Below, in pieces: positions 47,821-56,725 of a DNA stretch of 64,000 nucleotides. The notes beneath the pieces are model-generated. The model saw nothing but the letters and a program-made list of their open reading frames with translations, made no database searches and was not told the DNA's origin. Source of the stretch: Microbacter sp. GSS18 (GTDB lineage Bacteria; Actinomycetota; Actinomycetes; Actinomycetales; Microbacteriaceae); NCBI GenBank assembly GCA_029319145.1, contig CP119753.1, positions 1,736,001 to 1,800,000 on the forward strand, read 5' to 3'. The position numbers and the translations under genes were made by a program. Within the stretch, counting starts at the first letter, position 1; each line of letters begins with the position of its first letter.

Positions 47821-48987
47821 TCAGCGTCCTGCGGCCTCGGCGCCGAGACGGTCTCGCACCCAGTCCGCGATGAGCGCATCGCGGTCCGTCTTGTGGTTGT
47901 AGATGCAGTGCACGCCGTCCGAGAAGACGACCATCTCCCTCTCCCCCGCCGGGGCCTTCGCGAAGACCGTCTTGGCCATGTCCTCGGAGACCATCGGGTC
48001 GGCGCCGCCGTGGATCACCAGCAGGTCGTAGTCCGCGTTCGCTCCGGGCACGAGCGGTGTCACCGTGGTCCAGACGTCGATCGCATCGTCGGGGTCCTCG
48101 ACGCCGCAGTACGCCACCATCTTCGTGAAGAACGTCCCGATGCTCGGCGGGACCATCCACGGGGCGGGGATGCCGCCGTTGTCGACGCACGCCCGCACCC
48201 GGCTGTCGGAGGCAGCGACCGCCATGGCCACGCTCCCTCCCATGCTGTTGCCGATCAGCGCGATCGGCTGCCCCGGCGCGGCGGTCTCGAGATGGTCGAT
48301 GGCCGCATCGAAGGCCTGTCGCCAGGTGGCGGTGAGGTAGTTCCCGTGCGTGAACCGGGTCTCGCCCTGGCCGGGCGCGTCGAGCAGCAGCGTCTCGACG
48401 CCGCGCTGGGCGAGAGCCTCGCCGACGCAGTCGAAGTCCATCGCATAGCCCTCGATGCCGCCGATCACGATCGCGGCCCCCACCACGGGCGCCGTCGCTC
48501 GCACGTGCCAGCCGATCACCGTGCCGTCGGGGGTCTCGAGCGCGACGCGCGAGCGGTCGCCGGCGACATCGGCCGCCTCGCGGTACAGCAGCGCCGCGCG
48601 CCCGTAGATGGCGCTGCGCTCGGTAGTGTCGGTCAGCATCATGACCTGACTCATGCGCAGAAGCGCCGACGCGCGCCGCAGGTACGAGACCCTCGTCAGC
48701 GCGCTCGCGCGATCCGGCTGCGCGTCCAGCGCCTGGAGGCATCCCTCGGCGAGCTGGGTCGCCGCGTCGAGCCAGGGCTGCCCGCCGAGCACGCGCTGAT
48801 GGAGCTGGATCGCGTCGCTGCGATCCACTCCGTAGCCGATGAGGCGGTCCTCCGAGAACTGGCGCAGGGCGGCCTGCGCCTCCGGCGCGATGCTGTCGGC
48901 GCGCGGGTCGGGGACGGGCACGCGCTCCTGGAACGAGATCACCCGGATGTCGGCTGACGCGGGCGGGGCGGATGCAGGAGAGACCAT
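47821..48987 (-). CDS. Alpha/beta hydrolase, FrsA/DHPON-hydrolase-like
   Basis: A 388-residue enzyme. A helical N-terminal region of about 140 residues (DAIQLHQRVLGGQPWLDAATQLAEGCLQAL...) precedes the alpha/beta-hydrolase core, with nucleophile GNSMGGS, an Asp in VIHGGADPMVSE and His in DGVHCIYNH. The pattern of a long N-terminal helical cap with this core is that of the FrsA-like and 2,6-dihydroxypseudooxynicotine hydrolase group, some of which cleave C-C bonds. In this operon, between an aromatic monooxygenase and an amidohydrolase, C-C or ester cleavage of an aromatic product is likely. Start at the ATG of MVSPAS. Confidence 0.8.
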   Translation of the reverse strand: MVSPASAPPASADIRVISFQERVPVPDPRADSIAPEAQAALRQFSEDRLIGYGVDRSDAIQLHQRVLGGQPWLDAATQLAEGCLQALDAQPDRASALTRVSYLRRASALLRMSQVMMLTDTTERSAIYGRAALLYREAADVAGDRSRVALETPDGTVIGWHVRATAPVVGAAIVIGGIEGYAMDFDCVGEALAQRGVETLLLDAPGQGETRFTHGNYLTATWRQAFDAAIDHLETAAPGQPIALIGNSMGGSVAMAVAASDSRVRACVDNGGIPAPWMVPPSIGTFFTKMVAYCGVEDPDDAIDVWTTVTPLVPGANADYDLLVIHGGADPMVSEDMAKTVFAKAPAGEREMVVFSDGVHCIYNHKTDRDALIADWVRDRLGAEAAGR

Positions 48988-49034
48988 GGAGTTCACACCT
49001 TCGTGTTCGACGGTTCGCGATCGTGGATTCGGAG

Positions 49035-50534
49035 TCAGGCGGACGGGAAGACGGGCAGTTGCGGCCACGCTCCGACGCCCCCGAACGCGTCCGTCGCGAT
49101 CGCGGCGATGTACCCGTCGGGACGGACGAGGACGAGGGCGTCGCCGTCGATGCCGTAGATGCGCCGGAACTCGGCGTTGGCCGCCTCATCCAGGTTGATC
49201 GCCGCCACCCCGGCTCCGGCGGAGGGCCACGCGATGGCCGCGCTCGCCTCGACCGCGCGGGATCCGATCGCCACCAGCCCGAACCAGGGCCCGCGGAACT
49301 GATCGAAGAGCGTCGACCGCTCGCCCGAGGAGACGGTGATCGGCGCATCCGGGGCCCGGTCGCCCGCTTCGACCGACGCGGAGGAAGCCGGAGCTGCGGC
49401 GAGGGGACCCTCGCGATACGACAGGGACAGCTGGCGCTCCTCGTCACCGCGCCTGGTCGCGGCGAGGGGGCGGTCGGCCAGGTGCGCGTACAGACCGCTC
49501 GCCAGGCCGAGGACGCGCGCCGCAACCGGCTGACGTTCGGCCTCATAGGTGTCCAGCAGCGCATCGGGGGCTCCGGCGAGGACCTGCCCCAGCTTCCATC
49601 CCAGGTTGTAGGCGTCCTGGACGCCGGTGTTCAGGCCTTGGGCACCGGTGGGCGGGTGCACGTGCGCGGCATCGCCGGCGAGGAAGACGCGACCCGCGCG
49701 GTAGTGCTCGGCCAGCCGGATGTTCGGCCGCCACACCGACGACCAATGGATGTCGTGGACGCGCACCTTCGAGCCGACCACCTCGCGCACCAGGCTGTCG
49801 ACGGCGGCGGTGTCCAGGTCGGCGGGGTCCTTGGGGCGGAGCTTCAGCATCAGCTGGAACGTGTCGCCGGGCAGCGGGCACAGCGCGACGAAGCGACCCT
49901 TGGCGCGCGGCCAGATGTGCCAGCGGTCGCGCGTGAGTCCCGACACGGACACGTCGGCCACGATCATGCGATCGCTCTCGTCGGTCGTCCCCTGGAACGC
50001 GATGCCGAGCGAGCGTCGCACCGCGCTGCCGCCGCCGTCCGCGCCGACCAGGTATCGCGCACGGACCGTCTCGGGGCCTGCGGGAGAGGCGATCGTGGCG
50101 GAGACACCGGAATCGTCCTGCTCGACCCCGGTCAGCGACGTCGAGTACTCGACCCTGCCGCCCAGCTCCTCGAGCCGCTCCCGCAGGCTGGTGTCGGTGG
50201 CGTACTGGGGCGCCAGCAGCGTGTTCGCGTGCGGCACGTCCGGCGTCGCCTCGTGCAGCGCGATCATCGTGCGCTTGAGGGTGATCGGGCCGAGGTGGAT
50301 GCCCAGCGGGGGATACAGCGACGATCTCGACTCGAGCCGCTCGAGCACACCCAGGTCGTCGAACACCTCGGCCGACCGGGGCTGCACGCCTTTCGCCCGC
50401 GAGCCCTCGAATCCGTGTGCCGCAGCGTCGATCAAGCGGAAGGCCACCCCTCGCCGCTGCAGATCGCACGCGAGGGTCAGCCCCGTCGCGCCGGCGCCGA
50501 CGATCAGAACGTCGACCTCATCGCTTGTCATCAT
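49035..50534 (-). CDS. FAD-dependent aromatic monooxygenase (PheA/TfdB type)
   Basis: A 499-residue group A flavoprotein monooxygenase. FAD-binding GAGATGL (about 14-20), the GD motif (YLVGADGGGSAVRR), and the second FAD motif GDAAHVHPPTGAQGLNTG (about 285-302). The C-terminal domain of about 120 residues has the thioredoxin-like fold seen in phenol hydroxylases. It hydroxylates a phenolic or aromatic ring with NAD(P)H and O2. First gene of an operon with hydrolase, amidohydrolase and TetR; divergent from an MFS transporter with a palindrome between. Substrate unknown; a plant phenolic aglycone is plausible. Confidence 0.88.
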   Translation of the reverse strand: MMTSDEVDVLIVGAGATGLTLACDLQRRGVAFRLIDAAAHGFEGSRAKGVQPRSAEVFDDLGVLERLESRSSLYPPLGIHLGPITLKRTMIALHEATPDVPHANTLLAPQYATDTSLRERLEELGGRVEYSTSLTGVEQDDSGVSATIASPAGPETVRARYLVGADGGGSAVRRSLGIAFQGTTDESDRMIVADVSVSGLTRDRWHIWPRAKGRFVALCPLPGDTFQLMLKLRPKDPADLDTAAVDSLVREVVGSKVRVHDIHWSSVWRPNIRLAEHYRAGRVFLAGDAAHVHPPTGAQGLNTGVQDAYNLGWKLGQVLAGAPDALLDTYEAERQPVAARVLGLASGLYAHLADRPLAATRRGDEERQLSLSYREGPLAAAPASSASVEAGDRAPDAPITVSSGERSTLFDQFRGPWFGLVAIGSRAVEASAAIAWPSAGAGVAAINLDEAANAEFRRIYGIDGDALVLVRPDGYIAAIATDAFGGVGAWPQLPVFPSA

Positions 50535-50596
50535 CGACCACCTCGGGATTCCGTGTCGTCCGGTCGCTTCATCGCGACGAACGTTATAGAGACACT

Positions 50597-50625
50597 GTAG
50601 CCATATTCATGGTAGAAGTGGCTAC
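50597..50625. promoter_or_regulatory. Operator in the monooxygenase/MFS divergent promoter
   Basis: GTAGCCA (50597-50603) and TGGCTAC (50619-50625) are exact reverse complements separated by 15 bases. It lies between the divergent starts at 50534 and 50732, so one regulator can control both. The TetR protein at 46237 is the likely binder. Confidence 0.6.
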
Positions 50626-50731
50626 GGAATAACCGAAATTCCAGCGACGAAGGAGTTGCGATGCCATCCCATGCCCCGCGGACCGGTCCCACGACGACAG
50701 CCACCACCGAGACCCGGGAGGAGGTATGAGC

Positions 50732-51979
50732 ATGTCCGCTCCGCAGACATCACCCGAGACCTCGGAAACCACGGCCCCGGGCTCCCTGCTCGTCTCGATC
50801 TGGAGTGCGCAGTTCGGCATCTCCCTGGTCTACGGCGCGGTTCCCGGTGTCCTGCTGGCTCTGCAGATCGAGGATCTCGCCGGCGACGACAAGGTCGCGG
50901 TCCTCAGCATCTTCACGTTCCTCGGCGCCATCGCCGCGCTGCTCGCACAGCCGCTGGCCGGCATGCTCTCCGACCGCACGCGGACGCGCTGGGGCAGCCG
51001 CACGCCCTATGTGCTCGGCGGGACGATCCTCGTCGCGCCGGTGCTGGCGGCGATGGGCTTCATCGAGTCCCTCGTCATCCTCGGGATCCTCTACGTCACC
51101 TCCGAGTTCGTGCTCAGCGCCTCGCAGGGACCCCTGTCGGCCATCCTGCCCGATCGCGTCCCCGAGAACCGGCGCGGCCGGTTCAGCGCCGGCCTGGGGC
51201 TCGGGATCATGCTCGGCTCCGTCGGCGGGACGATCCTCGGCTCCGTGCTGGCCGACGACCTGATGATCGCCTATCTCGTCCTCAGTGTGCTCCCGCTCGC
51301 GTTCACCGCGACGCGTCTGTATCTGGCCAGAGACGCCGACAACCGCGAGGTCGAGCGGATGCCGCGCTCCGAGGCCGCGCGGTGGTGGCGCACGTTCTTC
51401 GTCAACCCGAAGGTCCACCCCGACTTCTGGTGGGCGGTGGGCAGCCGCACGCTCGTCTACACCGGGTTCTTCATCATCCAGGGCTACGGGCTCTACATCC
51501 TGAGCGACTACATCGGCGCCGGAGACGAAGCCGTCGACTACGTCGGCATCGCGGCGGCGATCGCCGCCGTGTGCATCAGCCTCACGGCCGTGCCGGCCGG
51601 ACTGCTCTCCGATCGGCTCGGTCGACGGAAGAGCTTCGTCACCATCGCGAGCCTCGTGATGGCGGCAGGACTGCTCATCCCCCTCGCCGTCCCCACGATC
51701 ACCGGATATCTCACGATGATGGTCGTCGTCGCCCTCGCCTTCGGCACGTTCGAAGCGGTGGACACGGCACTGGTGACCCAGGTCCTGCCGCGGTCCACGT
51801 CTTTCGCACAGGACCTCGGCGTGACGAACGTCGCGGCCATCGCGCCCCAGATCCTGGCACCCGCCATGGCGGGCGTGATCGTCATCATCACCGGCTCGTT
51901 CGCGCCGCTCTTCCCGGTGGCCGCGGTGATCGTGGTAGCCGGCGGATTCGTCGTGATGCGCGTGCGCGGCGTGCGCTGA
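50732..51979 (+). CDS. MFS transporter, sugar/glycoside type
   Basis: A 415-residue MFS protein with 12 segments. The loop SDRTRTRWGSRTPYVLGG is shared with the MFS at 6504 and typical of GPH/SLC45-like sugar symporters; second half has SDRLGRRKSF. The ATG at 50732 is preferred over the ATG six bases earlier because GGAGGAGG lies seven bases before it. Divergent from the aromatic monooxygenase operon and followed by a strong terminator hairpin before a quinone oxidoreductase. May import the glycoside whose aglycone the monooxygenase attacks. Confidence 0.86.
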   Translation: MSAPQTSPETSETTAPGSLLVSIWSAQFGISLVYGAVPGVLLALQIEDLAGDDKVAVLSIFTFLGAIAALLAQPLAGMLSDRTRTRWGSRTPYVLGGTILVAPVLAAMGFIESLVILGILYVTSEFVLSASQGPLSAILPDRVPENRRGRFSAGLGLGIMLGSVGGTILGSVLADDLMIAYLVLSVLPLAFTATRLYLARDADNREVERMPRSEAARWWRTFFVNPKVHPDFWWAVGSRTLVYTGFFIIQGYGLYILSDYIGAGDEAVDYVGIAAAIAAVCISLTAVPAGLLSDRLGRRKSFVTIASLVMAAGLLIPLAVPTITGYLTMMVVVALAFGTFEAVDTALVTQVLPRSTSFAQDLGVTNVAAIAPQILAPAMAGVIVIITGSFAPLFPVAAVIVVAGGFVVMRVRGVR

Positions 51980-52001
51980 CGAGGCTCCAGCACCCATACC
52001 C

Positions 52002-52039
52002 GCTCGGTGGGGCGGCGGATCTCCGCCGCCCCACCGAGC
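52002..52039. terminator. Strong hairpin between the MFS and oxidoreductase genes
   Basis: Perfect 18-bp arms, GCTCGGTGGGGCGGCGGA and its reverse complement, around a two-base loop. It has no T-run, but hairpins of this strength commonly stop transcription in high-GC actinobacteria. The next gene is on the same strand. Confidence 0.7.
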
Positions 52040-52057
52040 CGCACCCGAGGAGGACAC

Positions 52058-53023
52058 ATGCACGCGATCGAAGTCCACGGATACGGCGGAACCGAGGTCC
52101 TGACGGCCGTCGAGCGCCCCGATCCCTCGCCCGGACCGGGCGAGATCACCGTCGACGTCGTCGCAGCCGGCGTCAACTACATGGACGTGTACCAGCGTCA
52201 GGGACTGAGCCCCTTCCGGCCGCCGCTTCCGTTCATCGCCGGCAACGAGGGCGCGGGCATCGTGCGGGAGGTGAGCGCCGACGTCGCCGGCTTCCTCCCC
52301 GGCGAACGCGTGGCGTGGACGGGCGCCCTGGGCGGCTACGCCACGACCGCCGTCGTTCCGGCGGCGCGAGCGCTGCCGGTGCCCGCCGACCTCGAGCTGG
52401 AGACCGCGGCCGCGGTCCTGCTGCAGGGCACGACGGCGCAGTATCTCTCGGCGAGCGCCTATGCGGTGAAGCCGGGCGACGTCGCCGTCGTCCACGCCGC
52501 CGCAGGAGGCGTCGGGCTGCTGCTCACGCAGATGATCACGAACCGCGGCGGCGTCGTGATCGCCACAACGTCGGCACCGGAGAAGTCCGACCTCGCCCGC
52601 GCCGCGGGGGCCGTCGCGACCGCGGGATACGACGACTTCTCCTCGGTGGTCCGCCGCGAGACACGCGACCGCGGCGCGGACGTCGTGTACGACAGCGTCG
52701 GGCGTGTCACCTTCGACCAGAGTCTGGCGAGCCTCGCCCCACGCGGAACGCTGGTGCTGTTCGGCACGTCGAGCGGTCCGGTGCCTCCGTTCGACCTCCA
52801 GCGACTGGCCGCGACATCCGCCTTCATCACCCGCCCGACCCTGGCGCACTACGCCGGCACACGGCAGGAGCTCGTCGAGCGCGGATCCGAGGTGCTCGCG
52901 TCGGCGGCGAACGGGTCGCTGACGGTCCGGATCGGCGGCCGCTACGACCTGGCGGACGCCGCACGCGCGCACGCCGATCTCGAGGCGCGGCGCACCAGCG
53001 GGAAGCTCCTGCTGGTGCCGTAG
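52058..53023 (+). CDS. NADPH:quinone oxidoreductase (zinc-independent MDR)
   Basis: A 321-residue medium-chain oxidoreductase. Substrate domain with NYMDVYQRQGLSPFRPPLPFIAGNEGAGIVREV, no zinc-binding cysteines, and a Rossmann fold AAAGGVGLLLTQMI (about 147-160). Characteristic of the QOR/Qor2 family, which reduces quinones or enones with NADPH. ATG preceded by CGAGGAGGA. Follows an MFS gene after a terminator hairpin. In this cluster it could reduce a quinone formed by aromatic hydroxylation. Confidence 0.88.
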   Translation: MHAIEVHGYGGTEVLTAVERPDPSPGPGEITVDVVAAGVNYMDVYQRQGLSPFRPPLPFIAGNEGAGIVREVSADVAGFLPGERVAWTGALGGYATTAVVPAARALPVPADLELETAAAVLLQGTTAQYLSASAYAVKPGDVAVVHAAAGGVGLLLTQMITNRGGVVIATTSAPEKSDLARAAGAVATAGYDDFSSVVRRETRDRGADVVYDSVGRVTFDQSLASLAPRGTLVLFGTSSGPVPPFDLQRLAATSAFITRPTLAHYAGTRQELVERGSEVLASAANGSLTVRIGGRYDLADAARAHADLEARRTSGKLLLVP

Positions 53024-53054
53024 CGGCGATCTCCTCCGGCACGATAGCGATCTC

Positions 53055-53066
53055 GCAATCGGTTGC
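53055..53066. promoter_or_regulatory. Operator GCAATCGGTTGC (site 1 before the GPH transporter)
   Basis: Near-perfect 12-bp palindrome about 150 bases before the GPH transporter start. Matches 11 of 12 positions of the element at 44315. Confidence 0.55.
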
Positions 53067-53090
53067 ACTGTTCGCGAGCCACGTGGTTCG

Positions 53091-53122
53091 AGTGAATTTG
53101 GCAATCGCTTGCAAATTTCACT
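53091..53122. promoter_or_regulatory. Operator GCAATCGCTTGC (site 2 before the GPH transporter)
   Basis: GCAATCGCTTGC (53101-53112) lies in a wider inverted repeat flanked by AGTGAATTTG and AAATTTCACT. Two such sites 46 bases apart suit cooperative binding by a LacI-type repressor at the transporter promoter. No LacI gene is adjacent. Confidence 0.6.
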
Positions 53123-53214
53123 CGCGCGAGGTTTACTGGTTCTGCGCACCGATTGCGCGAACGAGGACAGCACGCACGACCGCTTGCATGTCGTACTGAC
53201 GAAGGAGTTGGATG

Positions 53215-54687
53215 ATGGCGAAGACCCGAGCCGCCAAGAGCACGGATCCCGATCGGCTGCCAGCCGGGAAGCTGCTGGCCTGGGCGGGTGCGGGGATGTC
53301 CGCGGCCGCCAACTTCATCGTGCTCGGCTACCTCTCGATCTACGCGACCGACACCCTCGGCATCAGCGCCGCGATGGTCGGCGTCATGATCCTGGTCGGC
53401 AGCATCGCCAGTGTCGTCGGCGGCCTGGTCGCCTCGTGGATCGTGGACCGCAGCCCCGAGACCAAGTGGGGCAAGGCCCGCCCGTATGAATTCGCCGTCA
53501 TCGGCGTGTGGCTGGCCACGTGGATGCTGTTCTCGACGCCCGCAGGGCTCGGCGATGTCGGTCGCGTGGTCTGGGTGTTCGCGATGTTCCTCGCGATCAA
53601 CGTCCTGTTCGACCCGCTGCTCCGCTCGAACGACACCCTCTACATGGCGCGCGCATTCCGCAACCGCCGCGTGTACGCCAAGGTCTACACCCGCGCAGGC
53701 ATCTTCACCACGATCATGGGCATCATCATGACCGTCGGACTGCCGGTGGCCATCTCCTGGGCCGGCAAGGACCCGGGGCAGTGGTCGATCGTGATGGGCG
53801 CCGTCTCGATCCCCCTCGCCATCCTCGGCATGACCCGATTCCTCTTCGTCAAGGAGGAGTTCCAGACGGCCGACACCGGCGCGCCGCCGGTGAAGGTGCG
53901 CGACCTGTTCGCGACGCTCGCCGCCGGCAAGTGGATCTGGCTCATCGCCGGCCTGTTCTTCCTCAACAGCGCGATCAACGGCGCGAACATGATCTCGTAC
54001 TACTTCCGCTACGTCGTCGGCGACCTCGCCCTCCAGGGAGTCGTCGCGGGCGCCGGTGTTCTGATCCTCCCGCTGATCCTGTTCTTCCCGAAGCTGATGA
54101 AGCGCTTCGGCATCTCGCAGATCATCATCGTGGGCTGCTCACTCGGCCTCGTCGGAACCGGCTTCTACTACTTCGCCAATGGCAGCATCCCGCTGCTCAT
54201 GGTCGGCGGCATCCTCGGCGGACTCGCCTCACTCCCCCTCTCCTACCTCGGCGGCGTCATGATCCTGGACGTCTGCGCGTTCAACGAGTGGAAGGGCAAG
54301 CGTCGCCTCGAGAGCACGATGGGCGCTGTCACCGGTGTCATCGGCCGCATCGGAATCGGTGTCGCCGGCCTGGTCGTCGGCCTGATCCTCACCGCCTCGG
54401 GCTACGACGGCACCGTCGACGTGCAGACCGACACCGCCAACAGCGCCATCGTCGGCCTCTTCGCAGGCGTCCCGGCCTTCGTGTTCCTCGGCATCATCAT
54501 CCTGATGTTCTTCTACCTGCACTTCGACCTGAAGATCCTGCCGCAGGTGAACGCCGACCTCGACGCACGCCGGGCCCAGGCCGACGCAGACGCACTCACC
54601 CGCGAGGAGGAGGACGCGTCCGTGCCGCTGACGGCGACGGCGGCGATTCCGGGGGAGCAGGCATCGCCCCCGCACGACATCTCCTGA
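53215..54687 (+). CDS. GPH-family sugar:cation symporter (MelB/YicJ type)
   Basis: A 490-residue glycoside-pentoside-hexuronide transporter with 12 segments. Diagnostic loops: SWIVDRSPETKWGKARPYEF after segment 2 and VCAFNEWKGKRRLESTMGAV around residue 365. A polar tail of about 45 residues ends it. It imports sugars or glycosides with Na+ or H+. A GTG/ATG choice exists: ATGs at 53212 and 53215; AAGGAG is seven bases before the latter. Two palindromes lie upstream, so it is inducible. Separated from the downstream esterase by a 40-bp palindromic terminator. Confidence 0.9.
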   Translation: MAKTRAAKSTDPDRLPAGKLLAWAGAGMSAAANFIVLGYLSIYATDTLGISAAMVGVMILVGSIASVVGGLVASWIVDRSPETKWGKARPYEFAVIGVWLATWMLFSTPAGLGDVGRVVWVFAMFLAINVLFDPLLRSNDTLYMARAFRNRRVYAKVYTRAGIFTTIMGIIMTVGLPVAISWAGKDPGQWSIVMGAVSIPLAILGMTRFLFVKEEFQTADTGAPPVKVRDLFATLAAGKWIWLIAGLFFLNSAINGANMISYYFRYVVGDLALQGVVAGAGVLILPLILFFPKLMKRFGISQIIIVGCSLGLVGTGFYYFANGSIPLLMVGGILGGLASLPLSYLGGVMILDVCAFNEWKGKRRLESTMGAVTGVIGRIGIGVAGLVVGLILTASGYDGTVDVQTDTANSAIVGLFAGVPAFVFLGIIILMFFYLHFDLKILPQVNADLDARRAQADADALTREEEDASVPLTATAAIPGEQASPPHDIS

Positions 54688-54697
54688 CCCGCAATGT

Positions 54698-54737
54698 GAA
54701 GGGGTGGTCGGCCGTCGCGACGGCCGACCACCCCTTC
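54698..54737. terminator. 40-bp perfect palindrome, terminator
   Basis: Arms of 20 bases (54698-54717 and 54718-54737) are exact reverse complements, followed by TCTCTC. Extremely stable hairpin between the GPH transporter and the esterase gene; it should stop or strongly reduce read-through. Confidence 0.8.
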
Positions 54738-54778
54738 TCTCTCCCCTGCAAGGACCGCCGCCGCTCCGAAAGGAAACC

Positions 54779-55882
54779 ATGAGCCCCTCCCCCACCGCGC
54801 ACGCTCCGCAGCCCGCCCTCGAGGTCACCTCCGAGACACCCCGCAAGCGTCGCAGACGGTGGCCGTACATCGTCGGCGCGATCGTGCTGACCCCGGTTCT
54901 GGCGGGTGGTGTGTACTACGCCGCACAGCTCGGCACCGGCGGGGACTACGTCGACGGCGACGGCGATTTCACGCACGTGACGGCGGAGTCGTCGATCAGC
55001 CATGTCGTGGGGCATCCCGCGTTCGACGGCTTCACCGACACCATGAGGCTGTTCTCATCATCGTTCCTGGGGACGATCACCGCCCCCATGGCGATCGACA
55101 GCATCCGCTCCGATGCGCAGGCGTACGCGGACGGGGCGAACTTCGTCATCGACGAGGTCAACGCCGGCATCGAGGTCTATCGGCCGCTCTACGGCGAGGC
55201 GGCCATCGACGCCGATCCGTCGAAGGCCGCCGCCGGCCTCTTCTTCTTCCCCGGGGACCCGGGGGCGCCTGTCGCCGTGGTGATGCCCGGCGGCGCCTTC
55301 CTCAGCCTCGCGACCACCGTCGAGGGCTTCCCCTACGCCGAGAAGCTTCACGAACAGGGCTACAACGTCGTCGTCCTGCACTACCGTGTCGGCGTCCAGG
55401 ACGGCGACGCCGAGGGCGATGTGGCGGTGCGCGCCGAACGCGCCCAGGAAGACCTGCTCGCGGCGATGACCGCGATCGCGGAGAACCCGGAATGGGGTCT
55501 GTCGCCGGAGGACCACTCGGTGTGGGGAAGCTCTGCGGGCGGGACCCTCGCCCTGCTGTGGGGCACCGACTCGGAGCTGGGCGCATCGGCCAACGGCTTC
55601 CCGCAGCCGTCAGCGATCGTGACGGCGTACCCCGCCGTCCTGGGCTGGCCCGGCGCGTCCGAGTCCTACCCGCCGCTGTTCGTCACCGCGGCCGAGGACG
55701 ACGAGCTCCTCGCGATCTCGACGACGGACCAGCTCGTCGCCGATGTCGACAGCGCGGGGGTCCCGGTCGAGTACGACCGCGTCGCGACCGGCGGGCACGG
55801 CTACGGTGTGGCGAACGGTCTTGAAGCCGACGGCTGGGTCGAGCGCGCGATCTCGTTCTGGAAGGCTCAGTCCGCGCGGTGA
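54779..55882 (+). CDS. Membrane-anchored alpha/beta hydrolase (esterase)
   Basis: A 367-residue protein. A basic N-terminus (PRKRRRRW) precedes a single membrane segment (YIVGAIVLTPVLAGGVYYAA, about 29-48), so the enzyme body lies outside the membrane. The alpha/beta-hydrolase core has VMPGGAFLSLA (oxyanion), the nucleophile in GSSAGGTLAL, Asp in TAAEDDELLAI, and His in GGHGYG. The core is like the acetyl-xylan/BD-FAE esterase group. ATG preceded by AAAGGAAA. Context with GPH transporter suggests deacylation of a glycoside before import. Confidence 0.83.
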   Translation: MSPSPTAHAPQPALEVTSETPRKRRRRWPYIVGAIVLTPVLAGGVYYAAQLGTGGDYVDGDGDFTHVTAESSISHVVGHPAFDGFTDTMRLFSSSFLGTITAPMAIDSIRSDAQAYADGANFVIDEVNAGIEVYRPLYGEAAIDADPSKAAAGLFFFPGDPGAPVAVVMPGGAFLSLATTVEGFPYAEKLHEQGYNVVVLHYRVGVQDGDAEGDVAVRAERAQEDLLAAMTAIAENPEWGLSPEDHSVWGSSAGGTLALLWGTDSELGASANGFPQPSAIVTAYPAVLGWPGASESYPPLFVTAAEDDELLAISTTDQLVADVDSAGVPVEYDRVATGGHGYGVANGLEADGWVERAISFWKAQSAR

Positions 55883-55906
55883 GCGCACCCTGCTCCGGCG
55901 CACCGA

Positions 55907-55938
55907 CGGCCCCCGAGGACGGATGTCCTCGGGGGCCG
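55907..55938. terminator. Bidirectional hairpin terminator
   Basis: 14-bp perfect arms CGGCCCCCGAGGAC and GTCCTCGGGGGCCG around GGAT, followed by TTCGTCT. Between the esterase and the convergent lipoprotein gene. Confidence 0.8.
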
Positions 55939-55963
55939 TTCGTCTGCGAGGCCTCGGCGAGGG

Positions 55964-56542
55964 TTACTCGGTGCCGTCCCAGTACACGCGGTACGTGAAC
56001 GCCTGGACCAGCTGGTCGTCGTAGTCGTCGGCCTCGTCCTGGGTGATCACGCCCGACTCCACGAGGTTGTCGATGGCGGGGCTCCAGGCGTCGACGAGCG
56101 CCTGGAGGAGCGTCTCGGAGCCGACGCCGAGGTCGTCGGCGACGGCGGCGAGGTTCTGGCCCTCCTGCTCCATGCGGACGTGGAGCTCGTCGTGGCTGAT
56201 GCCGAGGACCTCGTCGAGGATGTCCTCGATGGGCTGATGCCCGCGGTGCAGGCCCAGGCTGCCGTCGCCGTAGGCCTCCTCGATCAGCGCCTCGAGGTCG
56301 GCCACGGTCGACACGTCCGCGACCGACACGTTCATCCCGGGGCCTGCGCCGTTCCCGGGCATCGTGTCGGCGGTGGTCTCGGTCGTCTCGTCCGTCGTGC
56401 CGTCGGTCGTCGACGTGTCGGTCTGCGACGTCGTGGTACCGCTGCTTGTGTCTTCGGCAGCAGTGGTGGCCGCGGCCGCGCAGCCGGTCAGGGTGAGTCC
56501 CGCGGCGATGGCGAGGGCGGTGAGGGTGTAGCGCTTCTTCAT
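55964..56542 (-). CDS. Secreted lipoprotein with ELxxxxxxG/ITQDEAD-type helical repeats
   Basis: A 192-residue lipoprotein. Signal peptide MKKRYTLTALAIAAGLTLTGC with lipid-accepting Cys21. A low-complexity Thr/Ser/Asp/Glu linker follows to about residue 65, then an acidic helical domain. That domain has LGISHDELHVRMEQEGQNLAAVADDLGV and AIDNLVESGVITQDEADDYD, short helical units also found in DUF2680-like secreted proteins of actinobacteria. Anchored outside the membrane. Single gene; function not known. Confidence 0.75.
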   Translation of the reverse strand: MKKRYTLTALAIAAGLTLTGCAAAATTAAEDTSSGTTTSQTDTSTTDGTTDETTETTADTMPGNGAGPGMNVSVADVSTVADLEALIEEAYGDGSLGLHRGHQPIEDILDEVLGISHDELHVRMEQEGQNLAAVADDLGVGSETLLQALVDAWSPAIDNLVESGVITQDEADDYDDQLVQAFTYRVYWDGTE

Positions 56543-56725
56543 GGTTCGTTCCCTTGTCTGTGGGGGCCGGAGCGAGCCGTCCAGCGTTGATGTCCCTCAT
56601 GCTTCGGATGATTCCTATGCGTCTGCTATGCCGCAATCCAAGGGTGGCTGGAGATGCGCGGGGATCCGCGGGTTTCATAGCGCGCACATAGCCGGCGCAT
56701 AGTCACGGCCACCACCGTCTTGGCC

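Noticed and set aside
50750..53173. 807-residue minus-strand open frame opposite MFS and quinone oxidoreductase
   Set aside because: Spans two unrelated real genes and their terminator; composition typical of shadow frames.
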